Shown: piece after piece, positions 7,530 through 17,126 of the stretch | Layout of the letters: each line of letters starts with the position of its first letter | Numbering within the stretch: position 1 is the first letter of the stretch | NCBI GenBank assembly: GCA_034520625.1 | Contig: JAXHNI010000012.1 | Coordinates: 62,001-126,000 of the forward strand | From: JAANXG01 sp034520625 | GTDB taxonomy: Bacteria; Pseudomonadota; Gammaproteobacteria; Arenicellales; JAANXG01 | Length of the DNA: 64,000 bases | Direction: 5' to 3' | Made by a program: the position numbers and the translations under genes | Notes under the pieces: generated by a model | What the model was told of the DNA's origin: nothing | Seen by the model: the letters and a program-made list of their open reading frames with translations, nothing else | The model's database searches: none

Positions 7530-8439
7530 CCGACGCCTCTCTCGCCCATTCGGGGGCGCCGCCCTGCCTGACCCGCGCCTTGAACGTCCGGCAATTCAGG
7601 TTCAGGCCGAGCCACTCGCCGAGTGTCCGCATCTCCGGATCGAGCTGCCCGTGAAGCTGGGCGATGGACTTGGCAGAAAGTCGCGGCCGCTCTTGCATGG
7701 TCCATCGCGAGCGGATTCTGGTCCGCAGCGCTTCCGGCAGAAGTGTCCGCCGGACCCGTTGCAGCAACCGAATATCAAGAATCGCATCGAGCGCGGGATG
7801 GCGTCTTTGCCGTTCTGTCGAGACATTGGCAGCGTCGTCGTCGAGCCATCGAACGGGTCCGCCGCAACCGATGTGCGTGGCGATGCGACGGAGCTCGGCG
7901 TTCGGGTTGTCTATCAGGCGTTCGAAGAAAACGGGCAGTATTCCATTGAAGCCGAATAGTTCGACGTAGGGCTGAAGCTGCATCGCGTAGCGCGAATAAT
8001 CCACCAGAATCGGGTGGGTGGTGATGGCTTCGTCGATCGGGCAATCCTTGTCGATCACGTGCTCGGACCACTCGTGGATGTACTGCGAAACGATTCGATC
8101 CACCGGGTCGCGCATTACATATACGAGCTTCGCGCCGGCAAGCTGATCGTGCAACCGGGGCGCGCATTGAGGATAAGTGGGCAACTTGGTGTAGTGCGTG
8201 CTGGACTCGCCGCATATCGAATCGGGAGACGCTTCGGCGAATAACGAGGCGTACCAATCGAGGCCTTTCTGGAACTGCCGGTCGTCACTGAAGAAGTTCG
8301 GCTCCTTCGGCTGGCTCATGAAGCAGCCCGGCTGCCGAGCCAACTGCTCGTGCAAGGAACTGGTGCCGCACTTCATGGCCCCAATAATGACGAAGTCGGG
8401 CAGTCGCACCGCTTCACTAGCCGGGCGGTTGGAAGTCAT
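7522..8439 (-). CDS. Sulfotransferase
   Basis: The 305-residue protein has the PAPS 5'-phosphosulfate loop FVIIGAMKCGTSSLHEQL, a proline/lysine segment KEPNFF, and the 3'-phosphate site VYVMRDPVDRIVSQY. These are hallmarks of bacterial sulfotransferases of the heparan-sulfate/NodH type. The start at 8439 overlaps the end of the upstream GT2 by 23 bases; an alternative ATG lies 36 bases earlier. Lying between glycosyltransferases, it probably sulfates a sugar of the exopolysaccharide. It is the only apparently intact sulfotransferase of the five in the window. Confidence 0.85.
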   Translation of the reverse strand: MTSNRPASEAVRLPDFVIIGAMKCGTSSLHEQLARQPGCFMSQPKEPNFFSDDRQFQKGLDWYASLFAEASPDSICGESSTHYTKLPTYPQCAPRLHDQLAGAKLVYVMRDPVDRIVSQYIHEWSEHVIDKDCPIDEAITTHPILVDYSRYAMQLQPYVELFGFNGILPVFFERLIDNPNAELRRIATHIGCGGPVRWLDDDAANVSTERQRRHPALDAILDIRLLQRVRRTLLPEALRTRIRSRWTMQERPRLSAKSIAQLHGQLDPEMRTLGEWLGLNLNCRTFKARVRQGGAPEWAREASGA

Positions 8440-9355
8440 GGATCCAGATATCCCGCCATTTGGCGTCGCAGACATGCCGCTTTTTGTGGCCCACTATTTC
8501 ACGCGCCAGGGAAATGGATCGGCCCGCGTACCAGCAAAGATTCGCCACCCACAACCCGAAAGGTCCATAATGCTTCCGGAAATAATGGGCCCGGGAGGCA
8601 TACCAGTATCGCGGCAGCCTCGCGAGCGAAGCCTCGTCTGCCTTCACCGGCGAGCTCCCGCCCTGGAGATGCACCGTCCTCGCGGCGGGCTCGTAGCGCA
8701 CGGCCCAACCGGCGTCCCGGGCCCGGCGGCAAAAGTCCGCGTCCTCGAAGTACATGAAATAGCCTTCGTCCAGGCCGCCGAGCGCGCGCACCGTCTCGCC
8801 CCGGAGCAGGACGCAGGCAAAGCTGACCCATTCGGGCTCGATCGACCGCTCGTCCACCGGAATCGGGACCTCGAACCGGCGCAGCAGGCACGTAACAGGC
8901 CGGGTCCGCGCCGCCGAAACCAATTCGCTCAAGGGCGAATGCGCGCGAAAGCAGCTCACCTGGGGTGAGCCGTCCGGCCATTCGAGCCGCGGTCCGATCA
9001 CGCCTGCCTGGGCATCGGACTCTGCTGTGGCCAGCAACTGGGCAATTGCGCCCTCGTGAATATATGCATCACTGTTGAGAAGAATGTAGTACCTTGCGAA
9101 TACTGCACGTATGCCAATGTTGTTGCCAGCGCCGAACCCCCTGTTTGTGTCTGCCTCCACTACGGTGACCCAATCCTCCCATTTTCTACTCGAAACCTCT
9201 TCCTTAAGCCGATCGACTGAATGGTCTTCGGAATTATTGTCGACCACGACAGCACAGTCGTCGCCTCGTATGAGTTCACGCGCAAGTGAGGACAACGCCT
9301 GCGACACTAAATCCGCAGTCCTGAAATTCACTATGATCGCAGCTAGCCTATACAT
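8417..9355 (-). CDS. Family 2 glycosyltransferase (rhamnosyltransferase-like)
   Basis: The 312-residue product starts MYRLAAIIVNFRTADLV and carries VVVDNNSEDHS, EADTNRGFGAGNN and ILLNSDAYI (the DxD equivalent), followed by GYFMYFEDADFCRRARDAGW. This signature set is typical of WbbL/RfbF-type rhamnosyltransferases. It has no clear membrane segment, so it is probably a peripheral inner-membrane enzyme. First gene of the minus-strand run 9355-6200; its promoter should lie in the AT-richer 9356-9600 stretch. Confidence 0.85.
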   Translation of the reverse strand: MYRLAAIIVNFRTADLVSQALSSLARELIRGDDCAVVVDNNSEDHSVDRLKEEVSSRKWEDWVTVVEADTNRGFGAGNNIGIRAVFARYYILLNSDAYIHEGAIAQLLATAESDAQAGVIGPRLEWPDGSPQVSCFRAHSPLSELVSAARTRPVTCLLRRFEVPIPVDERSIEPEWVSFACVLLRGETVRALGGLDEGYFMYFEDADFCRRARDAGWAVRYEPAARTVHLQGGSSPVKADEASLARLPRYWYASRAHYFRKHYGPFGLWVANLCWYAGRSISLAREIVGHKKRHVCDAKWRDIWIHDFQPPG

Positions 9356-9600
9356 CTGCTGAAGTTGTTCTGCTTCTTAACAGGTATTACGTCCATCGCC
9401 CTAAGTTGGAACTGCCAATCACTTCTTCTAACTTTCTGTGCCCGCCGGATGCAAGGCCGCCCGTGGCCGATCGGTAAATTCGACAAGTCGGTTGACTAGG
9501 TTCCCCACTGTAGTTCAAGCCTCGCTGTCGGTAGCGACCCGGTCGAACAACTAAGGTACAATTCTCACAAACACAACACAGAATCGCATAGGGCCTTACA
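9356..9600. promoter_or_regulatory. Divergent intergenic region, no gene seen
   Basis: It separates the minus-strand GT2 operon from a plus-strand gene stub and is AT-richer than its flanks. I see no convincing operator. It presumably holds promoters for both directions. Confidence 0.3.
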
Positions 9601-9822
9601 ATGACGCTGCCACCCTATGACCGTGATGCACTTCGTGACCGATTCAGGGGCGCGACACCTTTCCCATTCGTGGAAATTACCCCGTTTCTAGAGCCCGAGT
9701 TCGCCGACATGGTGGCGGCTGATCTCCCATCTTTTCGGCAAAGCCAGTCGTTGGGTCGAGAATTTGCAACTGTGAACGAGCAATTCAAGGTCCAAATTAC
9801 GCTGGACCCCAGATTTCAGTAG
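9601..9822 (+). pseudogene. 2OG-Fe(II) oxygenase-like protein, N-terminal stub
   Basis: It encodes 73 residues starting MTLPPYDRDALRDRFRGATP, then PFPFVEITPFLEPEFADMVA and EQFKVQI. This matches the N-terminal domain found before the HxD…H barrel in 2-oxoglutarate/Fe(II) oxygenases of polysaccharide loci. The frame stops at 9822, before any iron-binding motif, and no continuation is visible in other frames. It is probably the remnant of a deletion whose right border is near 9825. Confidence 0.5.
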
Positions 9823-9930
9823 CTAATTCCATCGCGAGCGTCTCAAGAGTATTTCCATACCAAAAACCGTAAAACCCCGTAGCCCGTTATAACACCTCAG
9901 AGACCTTGGGTTTGCGCGCTTTCTGGATTG

Positions 9931-10623
9931 CTATTTTAGATGCTGCCTAGCTACCTCATTTACTCGGTTCTTGACTCGATGACGCCAGGAAGCGGGCCCG
10001 AGACGCCGGGCCGCTGCCTCCTGGATGTACAGCGCTAGGCCATAGCGCTTAATACGAAAGAGCTTTGTCTTGTACCAGTCGATCAAACTGGATTCGATCC
10101 TGTCGCGTAAAGGCAGTTTGAGATTCTCTTGCAATACATCCGTGTATCCGCGCTGCAACATTAAATCGCCACAGACTGATTCCACGATTCTTCGGTCACG
10201 GGCTGAGATCTTGTGTTGCCACTGCCGGACCAAGTTGGGGTCTGGTGTAGAATATGTAGTAAGGTGTATAAACCGCGAATCCGGCCAGATCGCAAGAGCC
10301 CTTTTGAAGTTGCGGGGAATTGCCGCACCTACATGCCCTTTGCCGCTCCGACTCTTCGCTTGCCGCAAAATATCATTGAGAAAGTCATCATGGTTGTTTC
10401 CGGCAATTGACCACCCTTGATCCTGGAAAATTCGATTACTTTGAAGCCAGTTCAGATAACTACAATAATCGATTGATGATTTCGGGTCGCTAATGTCGAA
10501 TACGTAGTCGAAATCCCCGAAAATGCATATATCGGGATGGTGGTCTAGCATCAGACGGAGCAATGTTGTACCCGACCGCTGTATGCCGGCGATAAATATA
10601 GGCGATGCGACACTCATCGGCAT
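9931..10623 (-). pseudogene. Sulfotransferase with an internal in-frame deletion
   Basis: The start at 10623 gives MPMSVASPIFIAGIQRSGTT, a perfect PAPS loop, then LMLDHHPDICIFGDFDYVFD. The middle, however, reads ALAIWPDSRFIHL directly into TTYSTPDPNLVRQWQHK. In relatives WP-x-A-R-F-I-H-L is followed by the R-D-P-R-D…S 3'-phosphate-binding region and about 100 further residues before the P-x-L…WQHK C-terminus. That block is missing here, without frame loss. The product (about 230 residues) should not bind PAPS properly. The frame extends upstream to 10869 without family similarity. Confidence 0.65.
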
Positions 10624-11050
10624 ATCGCTTGAGTAGTTCCTGATTGCAGCTTGGCGATGTCGTGAGCAGAGATGCGTTCCGCCGACCTTGACATCGGCTC
10701 TCGGTGCGAGTACCCCACTGCTAACCCCCCCGATGCGATGACGTTTGCAATTGTAGACAGGATAGGTTGAGGTTTCAAGGGACAAGTCCGAATGGGCCGG
10801 CAGCGAGGAATCGCAGGCGGCTTGGAAATATAGCACTCTAGCTCGTCGGGACGTGGGCGGAAGGAGCACTGTTGATGGTCTGGTTGATAACTTTAAAAGT
10901 GAGGTGGTTCATTGTGTCGATGACTGACTATCATGAAGCTAATGAGGCGTTACTTGCGTTTGGGGTCGACTTGACCTGGCGTTTGCCAGGACGGTAGAAT
11001 AGGGTTCCTTTAACGCGTGTAAAAGTAATTGTAGAAAGGGCGGACAAGAG
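10624..11050. promoter_or_regulatory. Divergent intergenic region between sulfotransferase remnant and flippase gene
   Basis: The minus frame is open through most of this stretch but its translation shows no family pattern, so I treat it as non-coding. The last 180 bases before 11051 are AT-rich and presumably promote the flippase gene. No distinct operator was recognised. Confidence 0.3.
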
Positions 11051-12397
11051 ATGAAGAATGCTGCGGCATGGCGAAGGGATACAGCAGCTTTTCTGCAGAA
11101 GCGTGTGGTGCGTGCTGGCGTTTGGACAGCGGTCGGTTATGGCGGTCAACAGGTGGTTCGCCTCGGGGGTCACATCGTACTCGCCCGCCTGCTCTTTCCC
11201 GAGGCTTTCGGGCTCATGGCCCTTGTCGCCGTGCTGCAGCAAGGAATTACCATGTTCTCGGACATCGGTATTGCCCAGGCCGTCATTCAAAAGCGAAGAG
11301 GCGACGATCCTGCCTTCCTTGATACTGCCTGGACACTGCAGGTGTGCCGTGGTTTCGTTATCTGGCTTGTCGTATTGGCGCTCTCGTGGCCATTTGCAGC
11401 GTTTTATGAAGAGCCATTGCTAGCAGCAATCATTCCGGTCGCCGGCCTTGCCGCTATTATTCGAGGGTTCCAGTCCATCGGCATTGTCACCGCGAGCCGC
11501 CAGCTTATACTCCATCGGCTGACAATGATTGAAATTATTAGCCAGATCGGAGGCGTCGGGGTGATGATTGGGTGGGCGATGCTCTCACCGACAGTTTGGG
11601 CGCTCGTCGCGGGCGGATTGGTAACGGCAATATTGACCACAAGCGTTAGTCACATTGCACTTCCCGGCCACAGAGCAAGGTTGCAGCTCGAGCGCGCCTC
11701 AGTTTCCGAGATAGTCAACTTCGGTCGGTGGATCACGCTTTCCTCGGGGATATCGTTCCTTGGCTCCATGGGGGACCGATTGATTCTGGGCAAGCTGTTC
11801 CCGATTGGTTTTCTAGGAATCTATTCGATCGCGTCAAACCTTGAGAAGGTACCCGAGACTTTATTGAGAAACACCGGCAACCGCGTGGTTTTCCCTGCGC
11901 TATCCGAGGCTTACCGGAAGGCGCCGGATACCGTTCGAGCCAGAGTCCAGAGGATGCGCCTTTATATGGGTATGACCGGGGCTTTTGCCGCGGCTTTTCT
12001 GGCGGCCCGCGGTTCAGAAATCGTCCACATCCTTTACGACGAACGGTATCGTGACGCCGGATGGATCCTCGAACTGCTTGGCATACAGGTCGGCTTGGTG
12101 GCGCTCGAAGTCTCCGCTGGAAGCGCGTTGCTGGCGGTGGGCGACTCCAGAAGCATCTTTTGGATCAACGCTTATCGCTTTGGATGGACAGTCGGCATCG
12201 TCTTGCCGCTGGCGTATTACTTGGGGGCACACGAAGCAATAGTCGGTATTGTGTGTATGGGAGTAGGCAGCATCATGCTGGCAAATGTATTATTAGCGCG
12301 ACATAATCTTTACACGCCACAGATAGACTTTGCGGCCATGCTGGTTGCAATTACGTCTTACGTATGTTTTGACAGATTCTCATGGATAGTTGGTTAA
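11051..12397 (+). CDS. Wzx-like oligosaccharide flippase
   Basis: The 448-residue, mostly hydrophobic protein has about 12 predicted membrane segments and the MOP/PST-type N-terminus (VWTAVGYGGQQVVRLGGHIV, LARLLFPEAFGLMALV, DIGIAQAVIQ). Enzymes of this family flip undecaprenyl-diphosphate-linked repeat units across the inner membrane for Wzy-type polymerisation. This fits the polymerase at 18169 and the Wzz/Wza-type genes at 24-28 kb. It is the first plus-strand gene after a divergent promoter region, with the GT4 110 bases downstream. Confidence 0.88.
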   Translation: MKNAAAWRRDTAAFLQKRVVRAGVWTAVGYGGQQVVRLGGHIVLARLLFPEAFGLMALVAVLQQGITMFSDIGIAQAVIQKRRGDDPAFLDTAWTLQVCRGFVIWLVVLALSWPFAAFYEEPLLAAIIPVAGLAAIIRGFQSIGIVTASRQLILHRLTMIEIISQIGGVGVMIGWAMLSPTVWALVAGGLVTAILTTSVSHIALPGHRARLQLERASVSEIVNFGRWITLSSGISFLGSMGDRLILGKLFPIGFLGIYSIASNLEKVPETLLRNTGNRVVFPALSEAYRKAPDTVRARVQRMRLYMGMTGAFAAAFLAARGSEIVHILYDERYRDAGWILELLGIQVGLVALEVSAGSALLAVGDSRSIFWINAYRFGWTVGIVLPLAYYLGAHEAIVGIVCMGVGSIMLANVLLARHNLYTPQIDFAAMLVAITSYVCFDRFSWIVG

Positions 12398-12506
12398 TGG
12401 GGGCAAACAAAGAACAACTAAGCTGGGGCTCAGTGCCTATATCGTGGCCCATTAAGGCTAAATCTAGCTTTGGCATTCTGCGTCGCAACCTGGTGCGAGT
12501 TCGCGG

Positions 12507-13616
12507 ATGATAATCACATTTGTTCTGCCAGCGGGCGGTGGTGCAACTTTATCCGGTGGGGTGCGCATGATCGCGGAGTATGCCGACCGGTTACAGATCC
12601 GGGGGAACGAGGTGAGGTTGATAGCGCCCCGACGGCATCCACGCAGTTTCCGTCAGTATCTTCGCATGCTTCTGATGACTGGAAGACGCTCACAACGCGC
12701 GTTAGCCCTCGGACATCTAGGGCGTCAACAGCTTGACGTGCGCATTCTGGATCGGTCATCGGCTGTTACCGCAAGAGATATACCCGACGGTGATGTAGTC
12801 ATCGCCACATGGTGGACAACCGCAGAATGGATTGCGCAGCTGCCGCATTCGAAGGGAACGAAGGTGCACTTCGTGCAAGGTCACGAGGTTTTCCCCCACC
12901 TCCCGCGGGAACGCGTAGCGAGAACCTACACGCTCCCGGTCCACAGGATTGTTGTTTCTCGCTGGCTAAAGGAGACGATGGAGAGCCTCTATGGCGATGA
13001 TGACGTTTCCTTGGTCATGAACCCGGTGGACCTGAATCAATTCAATGCGTGCCAGCGGACAAAGAAGGATCCGACGACGGTGGGCTTCCTGTATACCCGA
13101 TCACCCCGCAAGAATGTGGCACTGGCGGTGTCCGCTTTGGAAAAAGCAAGAAGCCGTGTGCCAGGATTGCGCGCGGTGGCATTCGGCGCTGATGAGCCTA
13201 ATAAGGAGCTGCCACTACCGTCGTGGATAGAATTTCACTATTGTCCCCCACAGAGCCGCATCCCGGATCTGTATGCCGCTTGTGACGCATGGCTTTTCAC
13301 GAGTGAGAGCGAAGGGTTTGGCCTCCCGATCCTCGAGGCCATGGCATGCCGTACGCCTGTATTGGCTACCGCTGCTGGCGCGGCGCCTGAGATCGTGGAT
13401 GAAACAAACGGTATGTTGCTGCCATCGGATGCGGATGCGTTCGCCGCAGCGATTGTCGAATTTGCGAGCATGTCCGCGGGGCGATGGCGGACGCTCTCAG
13501 ATAACGCGCTCGCGCAGGCCCGTCGACACGAGTGGTCGCAGGCGGTGGTGCAGTTCGAGGCCGCTTTACATTACGCTATGTCGAAATCGGCTTCCCATTC
13601 TACGACGATTAAATGA
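12507..13616 (+). CDS. Family 4 glycosyltransferase
   Basis: The 369-residue GT-B enzyme starts MIITFVLPAGGGATLSGGVR and carries HFVQGHEVFPH, VVSRWLKETM, the donor-domain TRSPRKNVALAVSALEKA and SESEGFGLPILEAMACRTPV with E-x7-E. The N-terminal SGGVR loop and VQGHE segment are typical of rhamnosyl/glucosyl GT4 enzymes from O-antigen and EPS clusters. The gene ends 17 bases before the duplicated polymerase fragment at 13634, the same kind of spacing expected if the polymerase gene once followed directly. Confidence 0.88.
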   Translation: MIITFVLPAGGGATLSGGVRMIAEYADRLQIRGNEVRLIAPRRHPRSFRQYLRMLLMTGRRSQRALALGHLGRQQLDVRILDRSSAVTARDIPDGDVVIATWWTTAEWIAQLPHSKGTKVHFVQGHEVFPHLPRERVARTYTLPVHRIVVSRWLKETMESLYGDDDVSLVMNPVDLNQFNACQRTKKDPTTVGFLYTRSPRKNVALAVSALEKARSRVPGLRAVAFGADEPNKELPLPSWIEFHYCPPQSRIPDLYAACDAWLFTSESEGFGLPILEAMACRTPVLATAAGAAPEIVDETNGMLLPSDADAFAAAIVEFASMSAGRWRTLSDNALAQARRHEWSQAVVQFEAALHYAMSKSASHSTTIK

Positions 13617-13633
13617 CACGGGGCGCCTGATTT

Positions 13634-13918
13634 ATGCCCGAGAATGTTCGCGCATATGTGGTGGTGGCCGCGATAGCGCTTATCGCGTTGTTGATTGCTA
13701 GGGAAGCTCTGAGAATTCATGGACGAATTATTCAGAGTTTCCCTAGGCGCAGCGCGACTGTGTTAATCTCATTAGCGGAGTTTCGATGCTGGGCTGTCCT
13801 TTGGTTCACAATCACTACTTCGGGGTTTTCTACGCCCAACTTCTGTCCGCCAAAATTGAGTCGTGGCGGGAACCTATGTTCACATCGATTCCTAGAAGTA
13901 CTTTCATGCGGCTTGTAA
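13634..13918 (+). pseudogene. Broken 5' copy of the EPS polymerase/ligase gene
   Basis: The first residues, MPENVRAYVVVAAIALIALL, match the start of the intact gene at 18169 (MPENMRAYVVVATIALIMLF). After a 49-bp insertion that includes target-site duplication, the match resumes as RRSA, then LAEFRCWAVLWFTITTSGFS against TDFRRWVLLWFVVTTVGFF. Similarity is lost after about 70 residues. It is a diverged duplicate fragment, not a functional gene. The pair brackets 4.3 kb of decayed and foreign genes. Confidence 0.8.
13702..13742. mobile_element. 41-bp palindromic MITE with 4-bp CTAG duplication (IS5-like)
   Basis: A near-perfect palindrome (arms GGGAAGCTCTGAGAATTC and its imperfect complement) is flanked on both sides by CTAG (13698-13701, 13743-13746). 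The parental gene at 18169 has a single uninterrupted site at this position. The 4-bp YTAR-type duplication and GGGAAGCTCTGA end fit mobilisation by an IS5-family transposase. It is too small to encode anything. Confidence 0.75.
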
Positions 13919-13937
13919 TTAACTGCAAGACATCACG

Positions 13938-14709
13938 ATGCAATCATTTGTGAGAAAGGCTCTGCACAAGTTACCTTCATCTACCCAGGCCGAGGTACGG
14001 AGGACCCGTTTGAAGTTAGTATTGCCTGAAAATTATCACGAAATTCAGAAGGCCCGCGTTGCTCGAAATGTTCAGGGCATCTTTCTTAAGCCGTTTGACG
14101 AAACACAGAGCATCTTTGTGCATATCCCGAGAATGTGCGGAAGTAGCCGTGTCTCATAGCTTGTATGGAACGATTACAGGGTATCATTTACGGGTCACGA
14201 CCTATCAGAGTATATTCAGTCGCGCAGAGTTTCGGCGCTATTTCAAGTTCACCTTCGTCCATAATCCGTGGGATCGGATATTTTCGGCCTACAGCTTCTT
14301 GAAAGCCGGCGGGCTCCACGAAGGATCGTTCTTGGGCTGATAGGCACTTGGCGGAGTACCGCAACTTTGCCGAGTTCGTGCGGAACTGGGTCACGGTACA
14401 AAATGTCCAGGCCGCCTTGCATTTTGCCCCGCAGCGAACATTCATCTGTTCTCCGGATGGCCAGCTGCTGGTTGACATTGTAGGTCTCTACGAAACGCTT
14501 GAGGACGATTTTGGACTTATCCAGAAATTTGTAAACGGTGCAGACTCGGATCTACGCGCCATGAATAGGACAACAATGAGGAACGAAGAGTACAAGAAAC
14601 AGTATCAAGAAACAGCATGAAGACGACATGGTCGAGATAGTGTCTAAAGTCTACGCAGACGACCTGCGCATTCTCGGCTGTTCGTTCGATAACACGTCGA
14701 GTGCTCTTT
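13938..14709 (+). pseudogene. Sulfotransferase family 2-type gene, multiply frameshifted
   Basis: Four consecutive pieces in different frames form one protein. 13938-14150 has the PAPS loop IFVHIPRMCGSS. About 14152-14330 has GYHLRVTTYQSIFSRAEFRR and FVHNPWDRIFSAYSFLK (3'-phosphate site). 14348-14617 has QNVQAALHFAPQRTFICS and VGLYETLEDDFGLIQKF. About 14628-14709 has MVEIVSKVYADDLRILGCSF, then a stop. This is the order of carbohydrate (chondroitin-type) sulfotransferases, normally about 240 residues. At least three frameshifts (near 14145, 14330 and 14620) make it a clear pseudogene. Confidence 0.8.
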
Positions 14710-14771
14710 AGATGTCCACTGATCGTCGTTAGTTATGTGAGAGTGGATCAATCACATTGGGGTTTCGTGAA

Positions 14772-14814
14772 GGTTCTGGTAGGCAACATAGGTAATTAGC
14801 CAGAACCCTTTTTT
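14772..14814 (+). terminator. Candidate rho-independent terminator
   Basis: GGTTCTGG (14772-14779) pairs with CCAGAACC (14800-14807) across a 20-nt loop, and six T residues follow directly. It lies about 60 bases after the end of the sulfotransferase pseudogene, as expected for the end of that transcript. The loop is long, so efficiency is uncertain. Confidence 0.5.
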
Positions 14815-14975
14815 AGTGTACCGCCTTCCGGTGGCACGCACGACATGAGCTGCCTTGACACTACGTGGTGAATTGGCGAAGCTAACAGTAGCCAGACCGC
14901 CCTTCTCGGGGCTTGTGGTTGAGTATCACTAAAAGCGACGTATTTAGATCAACGGTATGTGGGAACCAACGGATC

Positions 14976-16122
14976 ATGTCACGATTACGCATTTGTTTTC
15001 TTAGCGCCCGTGATATCACGAATCCTACATCCGGTATGTCGCACTATTCGTTTGCTCGCGCTCTTCAGCTCTATGTCGGAGAAGTGACTCATCTCCGCTA
15101 TCCGCCTGGCCCGCGACTTATCAGCGTTGACAAAGTTCGCAATGCGGCGCAGCGTAAGTTTAACTTTCAAAGGAGCACAAAGTGGACTGTGCGGAAGTCA
15201 CGCGCAACATGCCACGAGAATATCGCAGCGTCTCGCTAGTATTCAGTACGACGTCCTATTTGCTCCCATGGGTGCAACGTGGATTGCTTTTTTGAATATC
15301 GATAAACCAATTGTTTATATGTCTGATGCGACCTTTAGGCTAATCAATGGATACTATGATCCAGCGTATTCACTTACAGGGAAGGATTTCGCGGAGCGGG
15401 ATGAGATTGAGCAACGAGCCCTTGAGCGCGCTTCGGTCGTAGTGGTCACGAGTAATTGGGCGGCACGCTCAGTTATCAACGACTATTCTATTAATCCAGA
15501 CAAAGTGAGGGTAATTTTCTCAGGGCCGAATTTGTCTGCTCCCCCGGCACGAGAATCACTTGAAAGTGTGCCTGATTTGAACGAATACCGTTTTTTGATG
15601 GTAGGTCGTTCTTGGTGGCGTAAGGGAGGTGACATTGGACTTGAAGCTATCGATGCGGTGGTAGAAAAAGGGCACAAGGCCCATCTCACCATCTGTGGGA
15701 TGGCACCTCCCGGCCCCTACAACCAGTCATTGGTTACTGTTATTCCGCATCTCGATAAGTCGCATACGGACGATTATATGACCCTCTGCAATTTGTACAG
15801 AGAGTCTCACTTCCTTTTGTTCCCAAGCCGAGCGGAATGCCATGGTCTTTCAATGAATGAAGCGAATGCATTCGGCGTTCCCGTTTTGGCAAATACAACA
15901 GGAGGGATACCAGACTATATCACTCCAGATGTAAACGGCTACTTGTTCTCGCACGAAGCACGGGGAAGCATGTACGCAGATAAGGCTCTAGAAGTTCTCT
16001 CCGACCGACATCGTTATGAGAAACTTAGAAAAGCCACCCGGGATGAGTACGAAGGCCGTCTCAACTGGTCGGTGTGGGCTAGATCTATCAATCGGGAATT
16101 GAGTTTGTTACTCGGGAGTTGA
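14976..16122 (+). pseudogene. Family 4 glycosyltransferase, one frameshift
   Basis: Translation from ATG 14976 gives MSRLRICFLSARDITNPTSG and the start of a GT-B acceptor domain up to about 15195. It then continues in the next frame as ISQRLASIQYDVLFAPMGAT through to the stop at 16122. The second part holds VGRSWWRKGGDIGLEAIDAV and SRAECHGLSMNEANAFGVPV with the donor-binding E-x7-E. Both halves look intact apart from the shift, so a sequence error or a recent mutation is possible. Its stop overlaps the convergent methyltransferase by 35 bases. Confidence 0.75.
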
Positions 16123-16897
16123 CAGCTCGTAGCCGCCGGTCATTAGGGTCAGTAATTAGTTTGAGAGTATGTCGCACACTTGTAACCATCGATAGCAACG
16201 AAATACGCGGCCCACACTCCGCGCTATAACGCAGAACCGCGAGTCCTTTCCCACCAAACTTCGGATCGTAGTACACAAGCCTCAGTGCTGGATATGTATG
16301 CAGCCATCTAAAAAGTGCCCACCGTTCTCCCCATCGTCCGGCGTCATCAAGCACGAGCAAACTCCCTAGATTAAGAGAGCCGATCGCAACCGGGACTGTC
16401 CCGTCGCGACCAAAATAGTACTGCGGAGCGTCTATGAACACTAAGTCAAAAGGGCCATAAGATGCGATGGTCGACTGCAGATGTTGATACCCGAAACAAG
16501 GACCAAACGCGTGGAAGGAAACTCTCGGGGTCGCAGTGACCATTGACGCCTTTACTTTATCTAGTTCTGTTACATTGCGCCACGTATCACTGCACCATTC
16601 CGGATTTTGCTCAACAGTTGTTATGCTTCCCCCTCCAGCTACAGACAGGGTTGCTCCCATTACCATCGATGACGCGCCCGCCCCAAACTCCAGAACGTTT
16701 TGTATTTCAAGCTCTTGAATCGCCGAAACGAGGAAACGGCCAAGTTGCTCCGAAACTACGTACGCTCCTTTACATCGTCTTAGAGCAGCGTCCACTTCTT
16801 TAAGCGACAAAGGCGCACGCGAAACCAAAGAGACTATATTTGGGTCCCAAGCCTGTTTGTTTAGGAAATCATCAACGTTTGCCTCAAGCACTTTCAT
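16088..16897 (-). CDS. SAM-dependent methyltransferase-like protein
   Basis: The 269-residue product has the class I motif I NVLEFGAGASSMVMGATL, followed by an acidic strand end (ITTVEQNPEW) and motif post-I/IV FDLVFIDAPQYY, then LGSLLVLDDAGRWGER. This is the Methyltransf_24-like layout of EPS-locus methyltransferases that act on sugars or small acceptors. No membrane segment is seen. It is transcribed toward the GT4 and overlaps it tail to tail by 35 bases. Its substrate is unknown; action on an EPS sugar is inferred from context. Confidence 0.65.
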   Translation of the reverse strand: MKVLEANVDDFLNKQAWDPNIVSLVSRAPLSLKEVDAALRRCKGAYVVSEQLGRFLVSAIQELEIQNVLEFGAGASSMVMGATLSVAGGGSITTVEQNPEWCSDTWRNVTELDKVKASMVTATPRVSFHAFGPCFGYQHLQSTIASYGPFDLVFIDAPQYYFGRDGTVPVAIGSLNLGSLLVLDDAGRWGERWALFRWLHTYPALRLVYYDPKFGGKGLAVLRYSAECGPRISLLSMVTSVRHTLKLITDPNDRRLRAVNSRVTNSIPD

Positions 16898-17126
16898 TTG
16901 ATCGAGTTTCCAGTGCGTGTGAGAATTGACAACGTGCTAGTTTACCAAGTGTTGATTTCTGCAACAACACTTCATAGAACAACGAAACCAGTCCATGAAC
17001 AGGCTACGTATTCGCTACGATAACGTCAGGCATCTCCTTCGCCCTAGGTTTCATTCAACACTACCGAAAGCGGTGTATTACTTCTGTGCAACGATCCAAG
17101 TAACGATTGGCCAATCCGGGTCCTTT

